Source: Methylacidimicrobium fagopyrum (lineage in GTDB: Bacteria; Verrucomicrobiota; Verrucomicrobiia; Limisphaerales; UBA11358). From it: 64,000 nt of DNA. Below, piece by piece: positions 28,030-38,400 of the stretch. The position numbers and the translations under genes are program-made. The DNA is taken from the NCBI GenBank assembly GCA_026225255.1, contig JAMFSJ010000033.1, positions 62,001 through 126,000 of the forward strand, given 5' to 3'. Numbering within the stretch: position 1 is the stretch's first letter; the number at the start of each line of letters is the position of its first letter. The notes beneath the pieces are model-generated. The model saw nothing but the letters and a program-made list of their open reading frames with translations. It had not been told where the DNA came from and ran no database searches.

Positions 28030-31000
28030 ATGAAAACTTTTGTCATTTATGCCAAAAGCCGTTTGGCGCGGCTGGCTTTTTTTGCTTTCACACTTTGCGT
28101 TTTGGTTTCCAGCGTCGCGCACGCTGGCCTGACGTTGGAGATGAACGTTGTCCACTATAGTTACGCCGGTAATTATTATTACTATTTTTCGCCTAACCTA
28201 GGCACGAATAACACGCCGCCAAATATTACTTTCGGTGATTATTTCGTGGCTTCACCGGGGTTTCCGACCAATGGCGCCACGGCGTTGTATCACTTTGACG
28301 CGACGGGTTTTAATCAGACGAGTGGCGGCTCAGGCGGGTTCAATAACTTTGATGCGCCGGATTTTAATGATTCCATGCTCAAAAGCCTGACGAATGGCCA
28401 ATGGTCCATTTTTGTCACGAATGCGACGACCACGAACGTTTATCATTTTTCGGTCACGGCGAGCATCACGAGCAATTCGCTGCCGCCGGTGATTGTCACC
28501 TTTCCCGCTTACGGTTCCGTGGGCGTCACGAATCAGCCAACCTTCACCTGGCAAGGTCCGACGAATTACGATGATCTGGTCGGTTATGAATATCACAACA
28601 GCCCTTATCTGCCCGTCACGCAAACCAGCTGGTTCAGTCCTTCCGTGCTGCCGGACGGCCTCAATGATTTTACCCCGCATTACGATCATTATTCCACGAC
28701 CGACGTGATTTCTTCCGTGCCGCTGGATAGTGGTTCGCAGCCGATCGCAAGCTGGGTTTCGACGGCGCATTTACAGGATTATTTTGATTCCCAATTCACG
28801 GTCGGGGCTGTGGATCCAGCGGGCACCGCGCATACGTTGATTGCTCATTATCCGTTTGATGCGACCAGCGGCGCGGTTTTGGATGCGGCCAACGATACTT
28901 CAGACAACGGTTATAACCTGAGTTTTGGCGGCAGTTTTGGCTCGGCGGGCGGTGCGCAAATGACTTCCGATTCTGCGGTCGGCGTGGGCGCGGTTCAATT
29001 TCAGGACGGGGACAATCAGAGCGGCGGTTACCTGGGCTGGACCACGACGCCTCCGAATGTGCTCACCGCGTTGTCCGGAAGTTTTACGGTTTCTTGCTGG
29101 ATCAAAACTACGCAGAACATTGCCTATGACAACGCGCCCGCTTATCAGGGCGCAGGAATTGTAGCTGCGGACAATGGCGGTCTGGCTAATGACGTGGTGC
29201 CGCTCGCATTGACTGGTAGTAAAATTGGTTTTAACACCGGCGGTAATTCGGATGACACGCTAAATTCCTCGGCCGGCGTCAACGACGGTAATTATCATCA
29301 CATCGTCGTCACTCGCAATCAGCCGACGGGACAGAAAATCATCTACATTGACGGCGTGCTGGACAGTTTTAGTTCGGGCACGACGAATGTGTTGAGTGAT
29401 CCCCAGAAGCTAACTATCGGCGCGATGGCGGATGCGAGTGATCCGAACGCGAATGATTTTAATGAATACAATGGTTTTGCTGGCGAAGTGGATGATCTGC
29501 AAATCTATGCGGGCGCGATCTCATCCAACGACGTGGCCTACCTCTATAATAATCCCGGCCATGTCGTGCCCGATGGCGGTGGCGGCGCTTTTAGCACGGC
29601 CCTGAACACGACCAATTTGATTTGGTCCACCGGCGGCGATCTCGGCTGGTTCACGGAAACGCAGACCACTTACGACGGCAAGGAAGCGGCGCAAAGCGGA
29701 GCGATCACCGATGACGGTTCGACTTGGATTCAAACCACGGTGCCAGCGGACGGGCAACTTTCTTTCTTTTGGAAAGTTTCCTCCGAATCCGATTTCGATT
29801 ATCTGCATTTTTTCATCAACGGAGAGGAGCAAGATGCCATTTCCGGAGAACAAGATTGGAATCAGGAAAGTTATGCCGTTTCTGCGGGCGACACAGTGCG
29901 CTGGGAATATGATAAAGACGATAGTAACAGTGATGGCGCAGACGCTGGTTTTCTGGACGAAGTGAATTATGTCCCCACGCCGATCAATACCAACACGCCG
30001 CCCGTGATCACCGTCAATCCGTTCAGCCAGACGAATTATCCGGGCTACAACGTTTCCCTATTCGCCGCCGCTTCCGGAAATCCGCCCCCGACCTGGCAAT
30101 GGTTCAAAGTCGGTTCCGGGGCGATCGCCGGGGCCACCAACGCGCTTTATATTCCGGTTAATTCCGGCAGCTCCGGCGTGGCGGGAAGTTATTACGCCCT
30201 CGCGAATAATTTTGTGGATACGGCCAATACTTCCACGGCGACGGTGACGTTCGCGAACGCACCGCTGCCGCCCGATTGGTCGCGCGTCTTAAAAACACCC
30301 TATGCCAACAGCGTGAGCAATTACAACATCGCGGGCACGCTGGATTCGGCTGGTAATATTTTCACCGTCGGTTCGGTGACCGGCGCGGGTTCGTTCGCCG
30401 GAAACACGTTGATTGCCACCAATGGTAACAGCGGCGCGACGATCCTGAAGCAAACCGCTGCGGGCGTGGCCATTTGGGGTCTGAGCATGACGAACAATGG
30501 TGATCCTTCCGCTTCTTCCTTCGCCGAATGTGTGGTGCCTGCGCCGGGCAATGGCGTTTATGTATCGGGAGATTTCTTTGGCACCAACTGGCTGGGCACG
30601 AACCAGCTTAATGGCCCGATCGCCGGTTCGACTTTTCTGACGCGCATCGACGCCAACGGCAATATTCTGTGGGTGCGGGCATTTGTGGGCACCAATGGGA
30701 ATTTCACTGAATATCATCAATTGATTTCTGATCCGGCTGGCAACGTCACGGTTTCTGCCCTGATCTCCGGCGGCACCGAGATCGGCACTACCAATATTTT
30801 CACCGATGGACAATTGGGCGTGCTGGTGCAATTCGATGCGAATGGCACTGTGCGTTGGACGCTAGTTCCCTCCGGCTGGGCCAGTTACTTGGCCTATAGC
30901 GACGGTCGCATTTACGGCACGATGGGCGGTTCTGCCATCAATTACATTGGCGGCGTGACCAATCTTTCTGATCGCCGACAAGCGCTCTTCGCTCTCAACG

Positions 31001-31854
31001 CCACCAACGGTCAAGGTCTCTGGGTGCACGGCATTGCGGCGCAACACGATCAAGGCAATCCCGCCGGCTTGATTGATGACGCGGCGATGGTGGCAGTTTC
31101 CGGCACGAATGTTTTTGTGTCCGGCAGCGCGTGGGGATCCAACGCCGTCTTCAGTCCGTTCGCCGTCAATTTCCCGACGGCCAAGGGACAATATCTCGCC
31201 CGTTATGACACCAACGGAAACGCGCAAATGGCGGTGACGTTTGGCAGCCAGACAACGTGGCCATGGGCGATCGTCGCCAATGCCGCCGGCGCGGTTTACG
31301 TGGGGGGTGATTTCGATACCTATTCCATTTTCGGCCCGGACATCATTGCGGCCCCGTTCAATGCGACGATCCAGTTTGCCGGCACCATTGATAATCGCAT
31401 TCCCGGCCAGAGCTTCATCGCTAAATTTGATCTGAACGGCAATCCGCAATGGGCGCGCACCGCGCAATCGCAGATCAGTTACCTGAACACGCGCGACATC
31501 ATGCTGGCTGCAGATGGCGTCTGGGCTTGCGGCTTTTTCAATCAGCTCGCCGTCTTGGGGACCAACACTATTTTCAGCGCCGCGCCCGACGGCTATCTCG
31601 GCAAAGTCACGGATGGCGTTGCGAGCGCGCAAGCCGTCAGCCTGACCGCCCAGATCGTCGGAACAAATTATCAAGTGTCCTTCATTTCACAAACCGGGTT
31701 CACCAACACGGTTCAATATCGCACGAATTTGGTGCAAGGCGCTTGGCAGAATTATTCCAGTGTAACCGGCGATGGAACTCTGAAAAATGTCCTGATCCCG
31801 ATCTCAGTTTTCAATGGTTCTCCGCAGGGTTTTATCCGCCTTTACACGCAATAA
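28030..31854 (+). CDS. Large exported protein with LamG, Ig-like and beta-propeller-type repeats
   Basis: A 1274-residue secreted protein. A signal peptide (about 1-34, ending VSSVAHA) leads a region of unknown fold. A LamG domain follows (about 275-500, with GSFTVSCWIKT, HHIVVTRN and YIDGVLDSF), then a jelly-roll-like part (about 530-645, with WKVSSESDFDYLHFFINGE) and an Ig-like domain with PPPTWQWFK (about 660-740). The C-terminal 450 residues hold at least five repeats of the type RIDANGNILWVRAF, QFDANGTVRWTL, RYDTNGNAQMAV and KFDLNGNPQWAR, as in SBBP/beta-propeller repeat proteins. It ends in a short segment like that of other giant proteins here (TNTVQYRTNLVQGAWQNYSS). A cell-surface adhesin or carbohydrate binder is likely; no catalytic motif was found. 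Confidence 0.75.
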   Translation: MKTFVIYAKSRLARLAFFAFTLCVLVSSVAHAGLTLEMNVVHYSYAGNYYYYFSPNLGTNNTPPNITFGDYFVASPGFPTNGATALYHFDATGFNQTSGGSGGFNNFDAPDFNDSMLKSLTNGQWSIFVTNATTTNVYHFSVTASITSNSLPPVIVTFPAYGSVGVTNQPTFTWQGPTNYDDLVGYEYHNSPYLPVTQTSWFSPSVLPDGLNDFTPHYDHYSTTDVISSVPLDSGSQPIASWVSTAHLQDYFDSQFTVGAVDPAGTAHTLIAHYPFDATSGAVLDAANDTSDNGYNLSFGGSFGSAGGAQMTSDSAVGVGAVQFQDGDNQSGGYLGWTTTPPNVLTALSGSFTVSCWIKTTQNIAYDNAPAYQGAGIVAADNGGLANDVVPLALTGSKIGFNTGGNSDDTLNSSAGVNDGNYHHIVVTRNQPTGQKIIYIDGVLDSFSSGTTNVLSDPQKLTIGAMADASDPNANDFNEYNGFAGEVDDLQIYAGAISSNDVAYLYNNPGHVVPDGGGGAFSTALNTTNLIWSTGGDLGWFTETQTTYDGKEAAQSGAITDDGSTWIQTTVPADGQLSFFWKVSSESDFDYLHFFINGEEQDAISGEQDWNQESYAVSAGDTVRWEYDKDDSNSDGADAGFLDEVNYVPTPINTNTPPVITVNPFSQTNYPGYNVSLFAAASGNPPPTWQWFKVGSGAIAGATNALYIPVNSGSSGVAGSYYALANNFVDTANTSTATVTFANAPLPPDWSRVLKTPYANSVSNYNIAGTLDSAGNIFTVGSVTGAGSFAGNTLIATNGNSGATILKQTAAGVAIWGLSMTNNGDPSASSFAECVVPAPGNGVYVSGDFFGTNWLGTNQLNGPIAGSTFLTRIDANGNILWVRAFVGTNGNFTEYHQLISDPAGNVTVSALISGGTEIGTTNIFTDGQLGVLVQFDANGTVRWTLVPSGWASYLAYSDGRIYGTMGGSAINYIGGVTNLSDRRQALFALNATNGQGLWVHGIAAQHDQGNPAGLIDDAAMVAVSGTNVFVSGSAWGSNAVFSPFAVNFPTAKGQYLARYDTNGNAQMAVTFGSQTTWPWAIVANAAGAVYVGGDFDTYSIFGPDIIAAPFNATIQFAGTIDNRIPGQSFIAKFDLNGNPQWARTAQSQISYLNTRDIMLAADGVWACGFFNQLAVLGTNTIFSAAPDGYLGKVTDGVASAQAVSLTAQIVGTNYQVSFISQTGFTNTVQYRTNLVQGAWQNYSSVTGDGTLKNVLIPISVFNGSPQGFIRLYTQ

Positions 31855-31955
31855 AATCAAAGGGCAGGGCGGAACAGCCGCTCCGCCTCCTGATTCCGGA
31901 GCACCGAGCACGGCTCGGCTAGAACCAAAGAAACAGCCCAATGTCGGGAGTTTTT

Positions 31956-32855
31956 CTAGCCCAGCAACGTCAGCACGATGCCGAGTAAAATGCCGATGAC
32001 GGCGGGTAATTTGCGCCAGCCATTGGCTTCGTGGAAAAAATATAATCCGCCCGCGAACGCCACCAGCGTGCTGCCGCGCCGCAAACTCATCACGACGGAA
32101 ACGAGCGCGTGCGGATTTTGCAAGGCGCTAAAATAAAGATAATCCGCCACGAGCAACGCCAGCGCGATGAACGGGATGCTCCAGCGCCAGTGAAATTCGT
32201 GGCGCGGCCATAAGCGCAATTTCCAACCGAGCGCGAACGGTGCAAAAAACATCACCAAATAAATCGAGAACCAACATTGCACCGTCGGCACGGAGAATTT
32301 CAGCGTGCCTAGCAGATATTTATCGTAGAGCGAGCTGACCGCGCCGAATAAAATGCCGACGACCAAAAACCAGAACCATTGATTGCGGTGAAAATGCACA
32401 CCTTCGCGCGCGCCCACCAACGACAATCCCACAAACGACGCCAGCGTGGTCAGCACGCCGACAGTTTCCAGCAAGGTCGGACGTTCGCCCAAAATCAAAA
32501 CCGCGCCGAGCAAGGTGAAGAGCGGACTTGTGGCGCGAATCGGCGCCCCGAGCGAGAGCGGCAAATGTTTCAGCGCAAAATAAGTTCCCACCCACGACAC
32601 GGCGACGATGCTTGATTTCAGCATCAGTTGGAGATGTTGTTTGCCCGTCAACGGGTCGGTGACGAGCGAATGCGGCAGCCAGCCGGGATGCAAAAATTGG
32701 ATGAGCAACAAACTGGTCCACACCGTCGCGCCAGTGAGCGTGCTGAAAAAAAGCACGGGCGTCACGGCATTCGCCCGCACCGCATGCTTGGTGCAAAGGT
32801 CGTAAATCCCGAGAAAAAACGCGGACAAAAGAACGGCGATAATCCAGTTCATCAT
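31956..32855 (-). CDS. EamA/DMT-family permease
   Basis: A 299-residue inner-membrane protein with about ten hydrophobic helices in two similar halves, the pattern of the drug/metabolite transporter superfamily (EamA). Recognisable pieces are LPLSLGAPIRATSPLFTLLGA in the first half and VVMSLRRGSTLVAFAGGLYF in the second. Such proteins export or import small metabolites, and the substrate cannot be inferred. It is divergent from the aminotransferase gene, with a repeat element in between, and convergent with the surface protein gene before it. Confidence 0.8.
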   Translation of the reverse strand: MMNWIIAVLLSAFFLGIYDLCTKHAVRANAVTPVLFFSTLTGATVWTSLLLIQFLHPGWLPHSLVTDPLTGKQHLQLMLKSSIVAVSWVGTYFALKHLPLSLGAPIRATSPLFTLLGAVLILGERPTLLETVGVLTTLASFVGLSLVGAREGVHFHRNQWFWFLVVGILFGAVSSLYDKYLLGTLKFSVPTVQCWFSIYLVMFFAPFALGWKLRLWPRHEFHWRWSIPFIALALLVADYLYFSALQNPHALVSVVMSLRRGSTLVAFAGGLYFFHEANGWRKLPAVIGILLGIVLTLLG

Positions 32856-32920
32856 TATTTGGCGGGGCAGAGCGGTCGCTTTGCCTGCCTCCAGAAGCGG
32901 CGGAGCTTAACAAAAAGTGG

Positions 32921-33006
32921 CAGGCGGGAAAGCGGGAAAGCGAAAACATTTAGGGGTGTCCGGCTTGAGTTTCCACTTTCCCGCTTTTTCGCTTTCCGCT
33001 TTTCCT
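32921..33006. repeat. Inverted GCGGGAAA tandem repeat between divergent genes
   Basis: AGGCGGGAAAGCGGGAAAGCG (about 32922-32942) is mirrored by TTTCCCGCTTTTTCGCTTTCCGC (about 32977-32999). The short tandem unit is GCGGGAAA. Related tandem units occur at 61355-61379. The element lies in the 181-base region between the DMT permease and the aminotransferase genes, where both promoters should be. Confidence 0.7.
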
Positions 33007-33036
33007 GACCTCAGCTTGTGCTAAAATGTTCAAATC

Positions 33037-34470
33037 ATGTCGTCTGATTCACATTTGAATGGTTCGCCCGCGAGTCGTCCGCCGTTGGACATCGCCGCGC
33101 TCGTGAAGGAACACGCGGGGAAAAATTACGAGCTGCAAACCGAACACATCAATCCCGCGAACGTCCGCACGTTGAAGACCATCGGCTTTGATCGCTGCTA
33201 CACGCGCGCTGAAGGTTCGTATTTGTGGGACGTGAAGGGCGAAAAATATTTGGATTTATTGAGCGGCTACGGCGTGTTTGGTCTCGGTCGCAATCATCCC
33301 GAAGTGCGGCGCATCCTTAAAGAATTTCTCGATCTCGAATATCCCAGCCTCGTGAAAATGGAAGCGCCGTTGCTCTCCGGCTTGCTCGCGGCAGAATTGA
33401 AGAAGCGCATGCCGAATGAACTCGACATGGTTTTCTTCACCAATTCCGGCGCGGAAGGCGTGGAGACGGCGATCAAATACGCGAAGTGCGCCACCGGCAA
33501 ACCGGCGATCATCCATTGCAAAAAATCCTTTCACGGCCTGAGCAGCGGCGCCTTGTCGATCAACGGCGACGATAGTTTTCGCGATGGTTTTGCGCCGTTC
33601 CTGCCGGATTGCCGCGCGATTCCGTTCAACGATCTCGCCGCGCTCGAAGCGGAATTGGCGAAGGGGGATGTCGCCGCGTTCATCACCGAACCGATCCAAG
33701 GTAAAGGCGTCAATTTGCCTCTGCCCGGTTATCTCCTCGCCGCGCAACAACTTTGCCGCAAACAAGGCGCGTTGTTCATTGACGATGAAGTGCAATCCGG
33801 CATGGGCCGCACGGGCAAATTTCTCGCCATCGAACACGAAGGCGCGGTGGATCCCGACATCGTGATTCTCGCCAAAACACTTTCCGCCGGCTTCGTGCCC
33901 GTCGGCGCGGTGTTGTGCAAAAAGTGGATTCACGAAAAAGTTTTTTCTTCGATGCAACGTTCCGTCGTGCACAGCTCGACGTTCAGCCAGGGCAGTTTTG
34001 CGATGGCCGCCGGTCTCGCCGCGCTCGATGTGCTCGATCGCGAAAACCTCATCGCCAACGCCGCGAAAATGGGTGACTTCATTGGCCACGGTTTGACCGC
34101 GATGATTCCGCGTTTTGAATTCATGAAGGAAGTCCGCTGGCGCGGTTTGATGACCGGCATTGAATTCGGTCCGCCGAAATCGCTCACGCTGAAAATTGCG
34201 TGGTCGACGTGTCACGCGCTCGATAAAAGTTTGTTCCCGCAAGCCGCCGTGATTCCATTGTTGGACAAGCATCGCATCATCACGCAAGTCGCCGGCCACA
34301 ATGTGGACGTGGTGAAACTACTCCCGCCGCTCATCCTCAACGAAACGGACGCGAAATACTTCCTGACCGCGTTCGAAGACGTGATGGTGCAGATGCACAA
34401 ATTTCCCGGCCCGGCGTGGGATGTATTAACCCGCATCGGCAAAATGGCGGTCACGCAACGCGCGAGATAA
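33037..34470 (+). CDS. Class III pyridoxal-phosphate aminotransferase
   Basis: A 477-residue enzyme of the acetylornithine/ornithine/4-aminobutyrate aminotransferase class. Visible motifs: YLDLLSGYGVFGLGRNHPEV near the start, FFTNSGAEGVETAIKYA (cofactor phosphate binding), HGLSSGALS, FITEPIQGKGVNLP, and IDDEVQSGMGRTGKF followed by the PLP-lysine in ILAKTLSAGFVPVGA. The N-terminal 30 residues before the fold are extra. The substrate is not clear; class members transfer amino groups from omega-amino acids to 2-oxoglutarate or pyruvate. It stands alone between a divergent permease and a convergent ROK kinase, so context gives no clue. The family assignment is firm; the pathway is open. Confidence 0.85.
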   Translation: MSSDSHLNGSPASRPPLDIAALVKEHAGKNYELQTEHINPANVRTLKTIGFDRCYTRAEGSYLWDVKGEKYLDLLSGYGVFGLGRNHPEVRRILKEFLDLEYPSLVKMEAPLLSGLLAAELKKRMPNELDMVFFTNSGAEGVETAIKYAKCATGKPAIIHCKKSFHGLSSGALSINGDDSFRDGFAPFLPDCRAIPFNDLAALEAELAKGDVAAFITEPIQGKGVNLPLPGYLLAAQQLCRKQGALFIDDEVQSGMGRTGKFLAIEHEGAVDPDIVILAKTLSAGFVPVGAVLCKKWIHEKVFSSMQRSVVHSSTFSQGSFAMAAGLAALDVLDRENLIANAAKMGDFIGHGLTAMIPRFEFMKEVRWRGLMTGIEFGPPKSLTLKIAWSTCHALDKSLFPQAAVIPLLDKHRIITQVAGHNVDVVKLLPPLILNETDAKYFLTAFEDVMVQMHKFPGPAWDVLTRIGKMAVTQRAR

Positions 34471-34475
34471 CGGAG

Positions 34476-34495
34476 CGCGGACAGCCTTGTCCGCG
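34476..34495. terminator. Hairpin between convergent aminotransferase and ROK kinase genes
   Basis: CGCGGACA and TGTCCGCG form a perfect 8-bp stem with a 4-base loop, 6 bases after the aminotransferase stop. It lies in a 59-base gap between two convergent genes and could serve both, although no U-run follows. Confidence 0.45.
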
Positions 34496-34529
34496 TTGCG
34501 ATCCGGCAATCCGCCCGCCAACGATGATT

Positions 34530-35414
34530 TCAAACGCCCACTAACGCGGCGCCGAAGACCCCGGCGGAATCGCCGAGTTGATTTTTCACGATGGGTGTTT
34601 GCAGATTATCCGTCAGCACCACGCGCCGCACTTCTTCGAGGCCGTGCGTGTAGAGCGCGCTGAAATTAGAGACGCCGCCGCCGAGCACGAGAATATCGGG
34701 ATCGAGAATGTTGATCAGGTTCGCGACGGAACGGCCAAAGTTGCGGAAGAAAATTTGCATGAATTCGACCGCAGTCGCTTCGCCCGCAAAAAAATCTTTT
34801 TCAATTTCTTTGAGCGGTCGGCGCACGCCGAATTTTTCCGCGTAACGATTTTCCAAACCCGCGCCGCTGATAAAGGTTTCCACGCAACCGCGCGAACCGC
34901 AGAAGCACAGCGGGCCGTTCGGATCAATGCTCATGTGGCCCCATTCGCCGGCGATGGCCTGTTTGCCGCTGAAAACTTCGCCGTTATAAACCATGCCGCC
35001 GCCGCAGCCGGTGCCGACGATGATGCCGAAAACGAGTTTGTGTCCCTTGCCCGCGCCGAGCAACGCCTCGGCCATCGCAAAACAATTTGCATCGTTTTGC
35101 ATCTCGATTTTGCGACCGAGCAATTTTTCCAGATCGGCCTTCACCGGCTGACCGTTCATGCAAACGGTATTGGAATTTTTCAGCAAACCGGTGCGGGGCG
35201 AGATCGCCCCGGGCGTGCCGATACCGAACGTGGTCGGCTGGCCGGGAACGACGGCGACGAGTTCATCGTGCACCGTTTTGAGGCGCTGCAAAATATGTTG
35301 GTAGCCGTGCTCGCGTTCCGTGGCGATGCGTTTGCGGGAAATTTCACGGCCCGCCGCATCGAGCACCACGCCCTCGATTTTCGTGCCACCTAAGTCTATG
35401 CCGATTCGATACAT
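34530..35414 (-). CDS. ROK-family sugar kinase
   Basis: A 294-residue cytoplasmic kinase. The ATP-binding motif IGIDLGGTKIEGVVLD is at the N-terminus, then FGIGTPGAIS, the catalytic-Asp region MQNDANCFAMAEA, IVGTGCGGGMVYNGEV, and the family zinc motif CFCGSRGCVETFISG preceded by GEWGHM. Length is typical of glucokinase, fructokinase or N-acetylhexosamine kinases of the ROK family. It phosphorylates a hexose with ATP; the sugar cannot be settled from motifs. It precedes no other sugar gene and is followed by secA on the same strand after 36 bases, suggesting chance proximity. Confidence 0.87.
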   Translation of the reverse strand: MYRIGIDLGGTKIEGVVLDAAGREISRKRIATEREHGYQHILQRLKTVHDELVAVVPGQPTTFGIGTPGAISPRTGLLKNSNTVCMNGQPVKADLEKLLGRKIEMQNDANCFAMAEALLGAGKGHKLVFGIIVGTGCGGGMVYNGEVFSGKQAIAGEWGHMSIDPNGPLCFCGSRGCVETFISGAGLENRYAEKFGVRRPLKEIEKDFFAGEATAVEFMQIFFRNFGRSVANLINILDPDILVLGGGVSNFSALYTHGLEEVRRVVLTDNLQTPIVKNQLGDSAGVFGAALVGV

Positions 35415-35450
35415 GGTTCAATCTGATTGAAGATCAAGGCGCGATCAGAA

Positions 35451-38400
35451 TTATTTCCCGCAGCAATTTTTATATTTCTTGCCGCTGCCGCAGGTGCACG
35501 GATCATTGCGACCCACTTTCGGGCCGGTGCGTTTCGGTTTCGGTTTTTCCTTGGAAACATCGTCCGCTGCCTGACTGACCACGTCGCTAGACTTGTTTGG
35601 ATCTTTAGGCTTGTTCTTGTCGTCAAACGCGCTCGGCGGCGGTTGATGCGTCGTCGTGGGCGGCACATTGCGCAGAAAGTCTTCAAACGCTTTCATGCTC
35701 GACGCGCTGCGGAAAACGTTGTGACAAATCTCCGTTTTCACGTTGACCATGAGTTCGTCAAAAATCTTGAAGGCCTCGGATTTATATTCCAACAGCGGAT
35801 CGCGCTGGCCGTGCGCACGCAGGCCGATGCTTTGGCGCAAGCTGTCCATCTCGTAAAGATGTTCCTGCCACAATTTATCAATCGCACTCAAGATCGTGTA
35901 ACGTTCGACCGTCGTCAGTTTATCCGGTTCTTCGAAACTGACTTTCAGTTCGTAAGCTTTGCGGATGGCGTCGCTGATGAAAATGCAGGCGGCGAATTGC
36001 GCTTCGTTCAAGGTGTCAAACAACGAACCCGCCACGGGTTTTTCTTTGCCGGACGCGGCGGCTTTCAGGATTTCACCCTCCGGCATGCCGAGCGGAAAAT
36101 TCAAGTTCACCCAATCGGCGAGTTGACGCACTTTCCATTCGCTCACGTCGGTATCATGCGTGGTGAACTGCTCGACTTTCAGCACGACCACTTCCTCGAT
36201 GATGTCCATCAAGCGATCGCGCACGTCGTCAGAATTGATGATCTCGTTGCGGAAACCGTAAATGATTTCGCGCTGTTTATTCATCACGTCGTCATATTCG
36301 AGCGTGCGTTTGCGCTGTTGAAAATTGTGGCCTTCAACGCGTTTTTGCGCCTGCTGAATCGAGCGATTGAGCAAACCGTGCTTCAATTCTTCGCCTTCTT
36401 CCAAGCCCATGCGCTCCATCAATTTCACGATCCGGTCGGAACCGAACAAGCGCATCAAATCGTCTTCGAGCGAAATGAAAAAGTGCGAGGAACCCGGATC
36501 GCCCTGACGCGAACAACGCCCGCGCAACTGGCGGTCAATGCGGCGTGATTCATGACGTTCCGTGCCGAGCACGTGCAGACCGCCGACTTCCGCGACGCCG
36601 GCGCCGAGTTTAATATCCGTGCCGCGACCCGCCATGTTCGTGGCGATCGTGATCGCGCCGCGTTGCCCCGCACGCGCGACAATTTCGGCTTCCTGTTGGT
36701 GAAATTTCGCATTGAGGACGGAATGGATCAGTCCTTCTTTTTTCAACATGCGCGAGAGCATTTCGCTGCTCTCCACGGAAACCGTGCCGACGAGCACCGG
36801 ACGACCTTGCGCATGCAATTCTTTGACTTCTTTGGCCACGGCGTTGAATTTTTCGCGGCGCGTTTTGTAAACAGAATCGTGTCCGTCCTTGCGGATGTTG
36901 GGACGGTTCGTAGGAATCGTCAGCACGCCGAGTTTATAGATGTCGAAAAATTCCGCCGCTTCGGTTTCCGCCGTGCCGGTCATACCCGCCAATTTTTGGT
37001 AGAGACGAAAATAATTTTGGATCGTGATCGTCGCGAGCGTTTGCGTTTCGCGTTCAATCGTCACGCCTTCCTTCGCTTCGACCGCTTGATGCAACCCATC
37101 GCTCCAACGGCGGCCATTCATCGGGCGTCCCGTATTGGTATCAATGATGATCACCTTGTTATCTTGCACCATGTATTCCACGTCGAGCTGATACAGCGAA
37201 TACGCTTTGAGCAGCTGCGAGATCGCGTGCATCTTCTGTGCTTTCGCTTCAAATTCCGCCTGTAATTTCGCCTTCACTTCCAGGCGTTTACGCGCGTCGG
37301 TTTCCGGGCCCGCATCCACGTCGTGCAATTGCGTCGTCAAATCCGGCAACACAAACGCATCCGGATCTTGCGGACTGATGAAATTACGGCCTTTTTCCGT
37401 CATGTCGGCTTCGTGACTTTTTTCGTCCATCGCGAACAGCAATTCTTCTTTCTCGCGATACAAATCAATTTTCTTCTGATCGCGGTGCAACTCGAGTTCC
37501 GCGCGGTTCATCAAACCGGCGAATTCCGGGTGCTCCAAAATTTTCATCAAACCTTCCGAGCGCGGCTGGCCGGTTTTGACGCGGAACAGTAAAATGCCGA
37601 TTTCGTGTTCGAGCTGGCTGGCGTTCTGGACATTCGAGCCGTCCGCCGGTTTCAGCTTTTTGATCAACTCTTCAGCTTCGCGGAGAAAGCGATTGCAAAG
37701 TTGTTGTTGCGCACGGACGAGCGATTCGACCGATGGTTTCCACTGCGCATATTGTTCGTCAAACGTGCGGACGGACGGGCCGCTGATGATCAACGGCGTG
37801 CGCGCTTCATCAATCAAAATGGAATCCACTTCGTCCACGATCGCGAAATAATGGCCGCGCTGGACTTGCTCTTCCTTGCGCTTGGCCATGCCGTTATCGC
37901 GCAAATAATCGAAACCAAATTCTGCATTGGTGCCGTAAGTGATGTCGCACGCATACTGTTCTCGCCGCACGCGCGGGTCCTGACTATTTAAAATACAACC
38001 GACGGTCAGGCCGAGAAACTTGTAGAGTGAACCCATCCACTCGCTGTCGCGCGACGCGAGATAATCGTTCACCGTCACGACGTGCACGCCGCGACCGGAC
38101 AACGCATTGAGATAAACCGGCAACGTTCCGACGAGGGTTTTGCCTTCGCCCGTGGCCATTTCAGAAATGTGTCCCGTGTGCAACGCGTAACCGCCGATCA
38201 ATTGCACGTCGAACGGCACCATTTCCCAGCGCAACGGATGTTCGCGCACGATCACGTCCGTGCCGCACATTTTGCGACAGGCGTTTTTCACGACGGCGAA
38301 CGCCTCGGGCAAAATCGCATTCAACTTCGCGGCCAGTTCTGCGTCGTCGGTGATTTGAGAAAGCTCGGCCTTCCACGCCGCCGTCTTGGCGCGCAATTGT

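Noticed and set aside
33256-34299. 347-codon frame opposite the aminotransferase
   Set aside because: Shadow of a conserved PLP enzyme in a GC-rich gene.
35427-36548. 373-codon frame opposite secA
   Set aside because: It overlaps a complete SecA on the other strand and has shadow-type composition.
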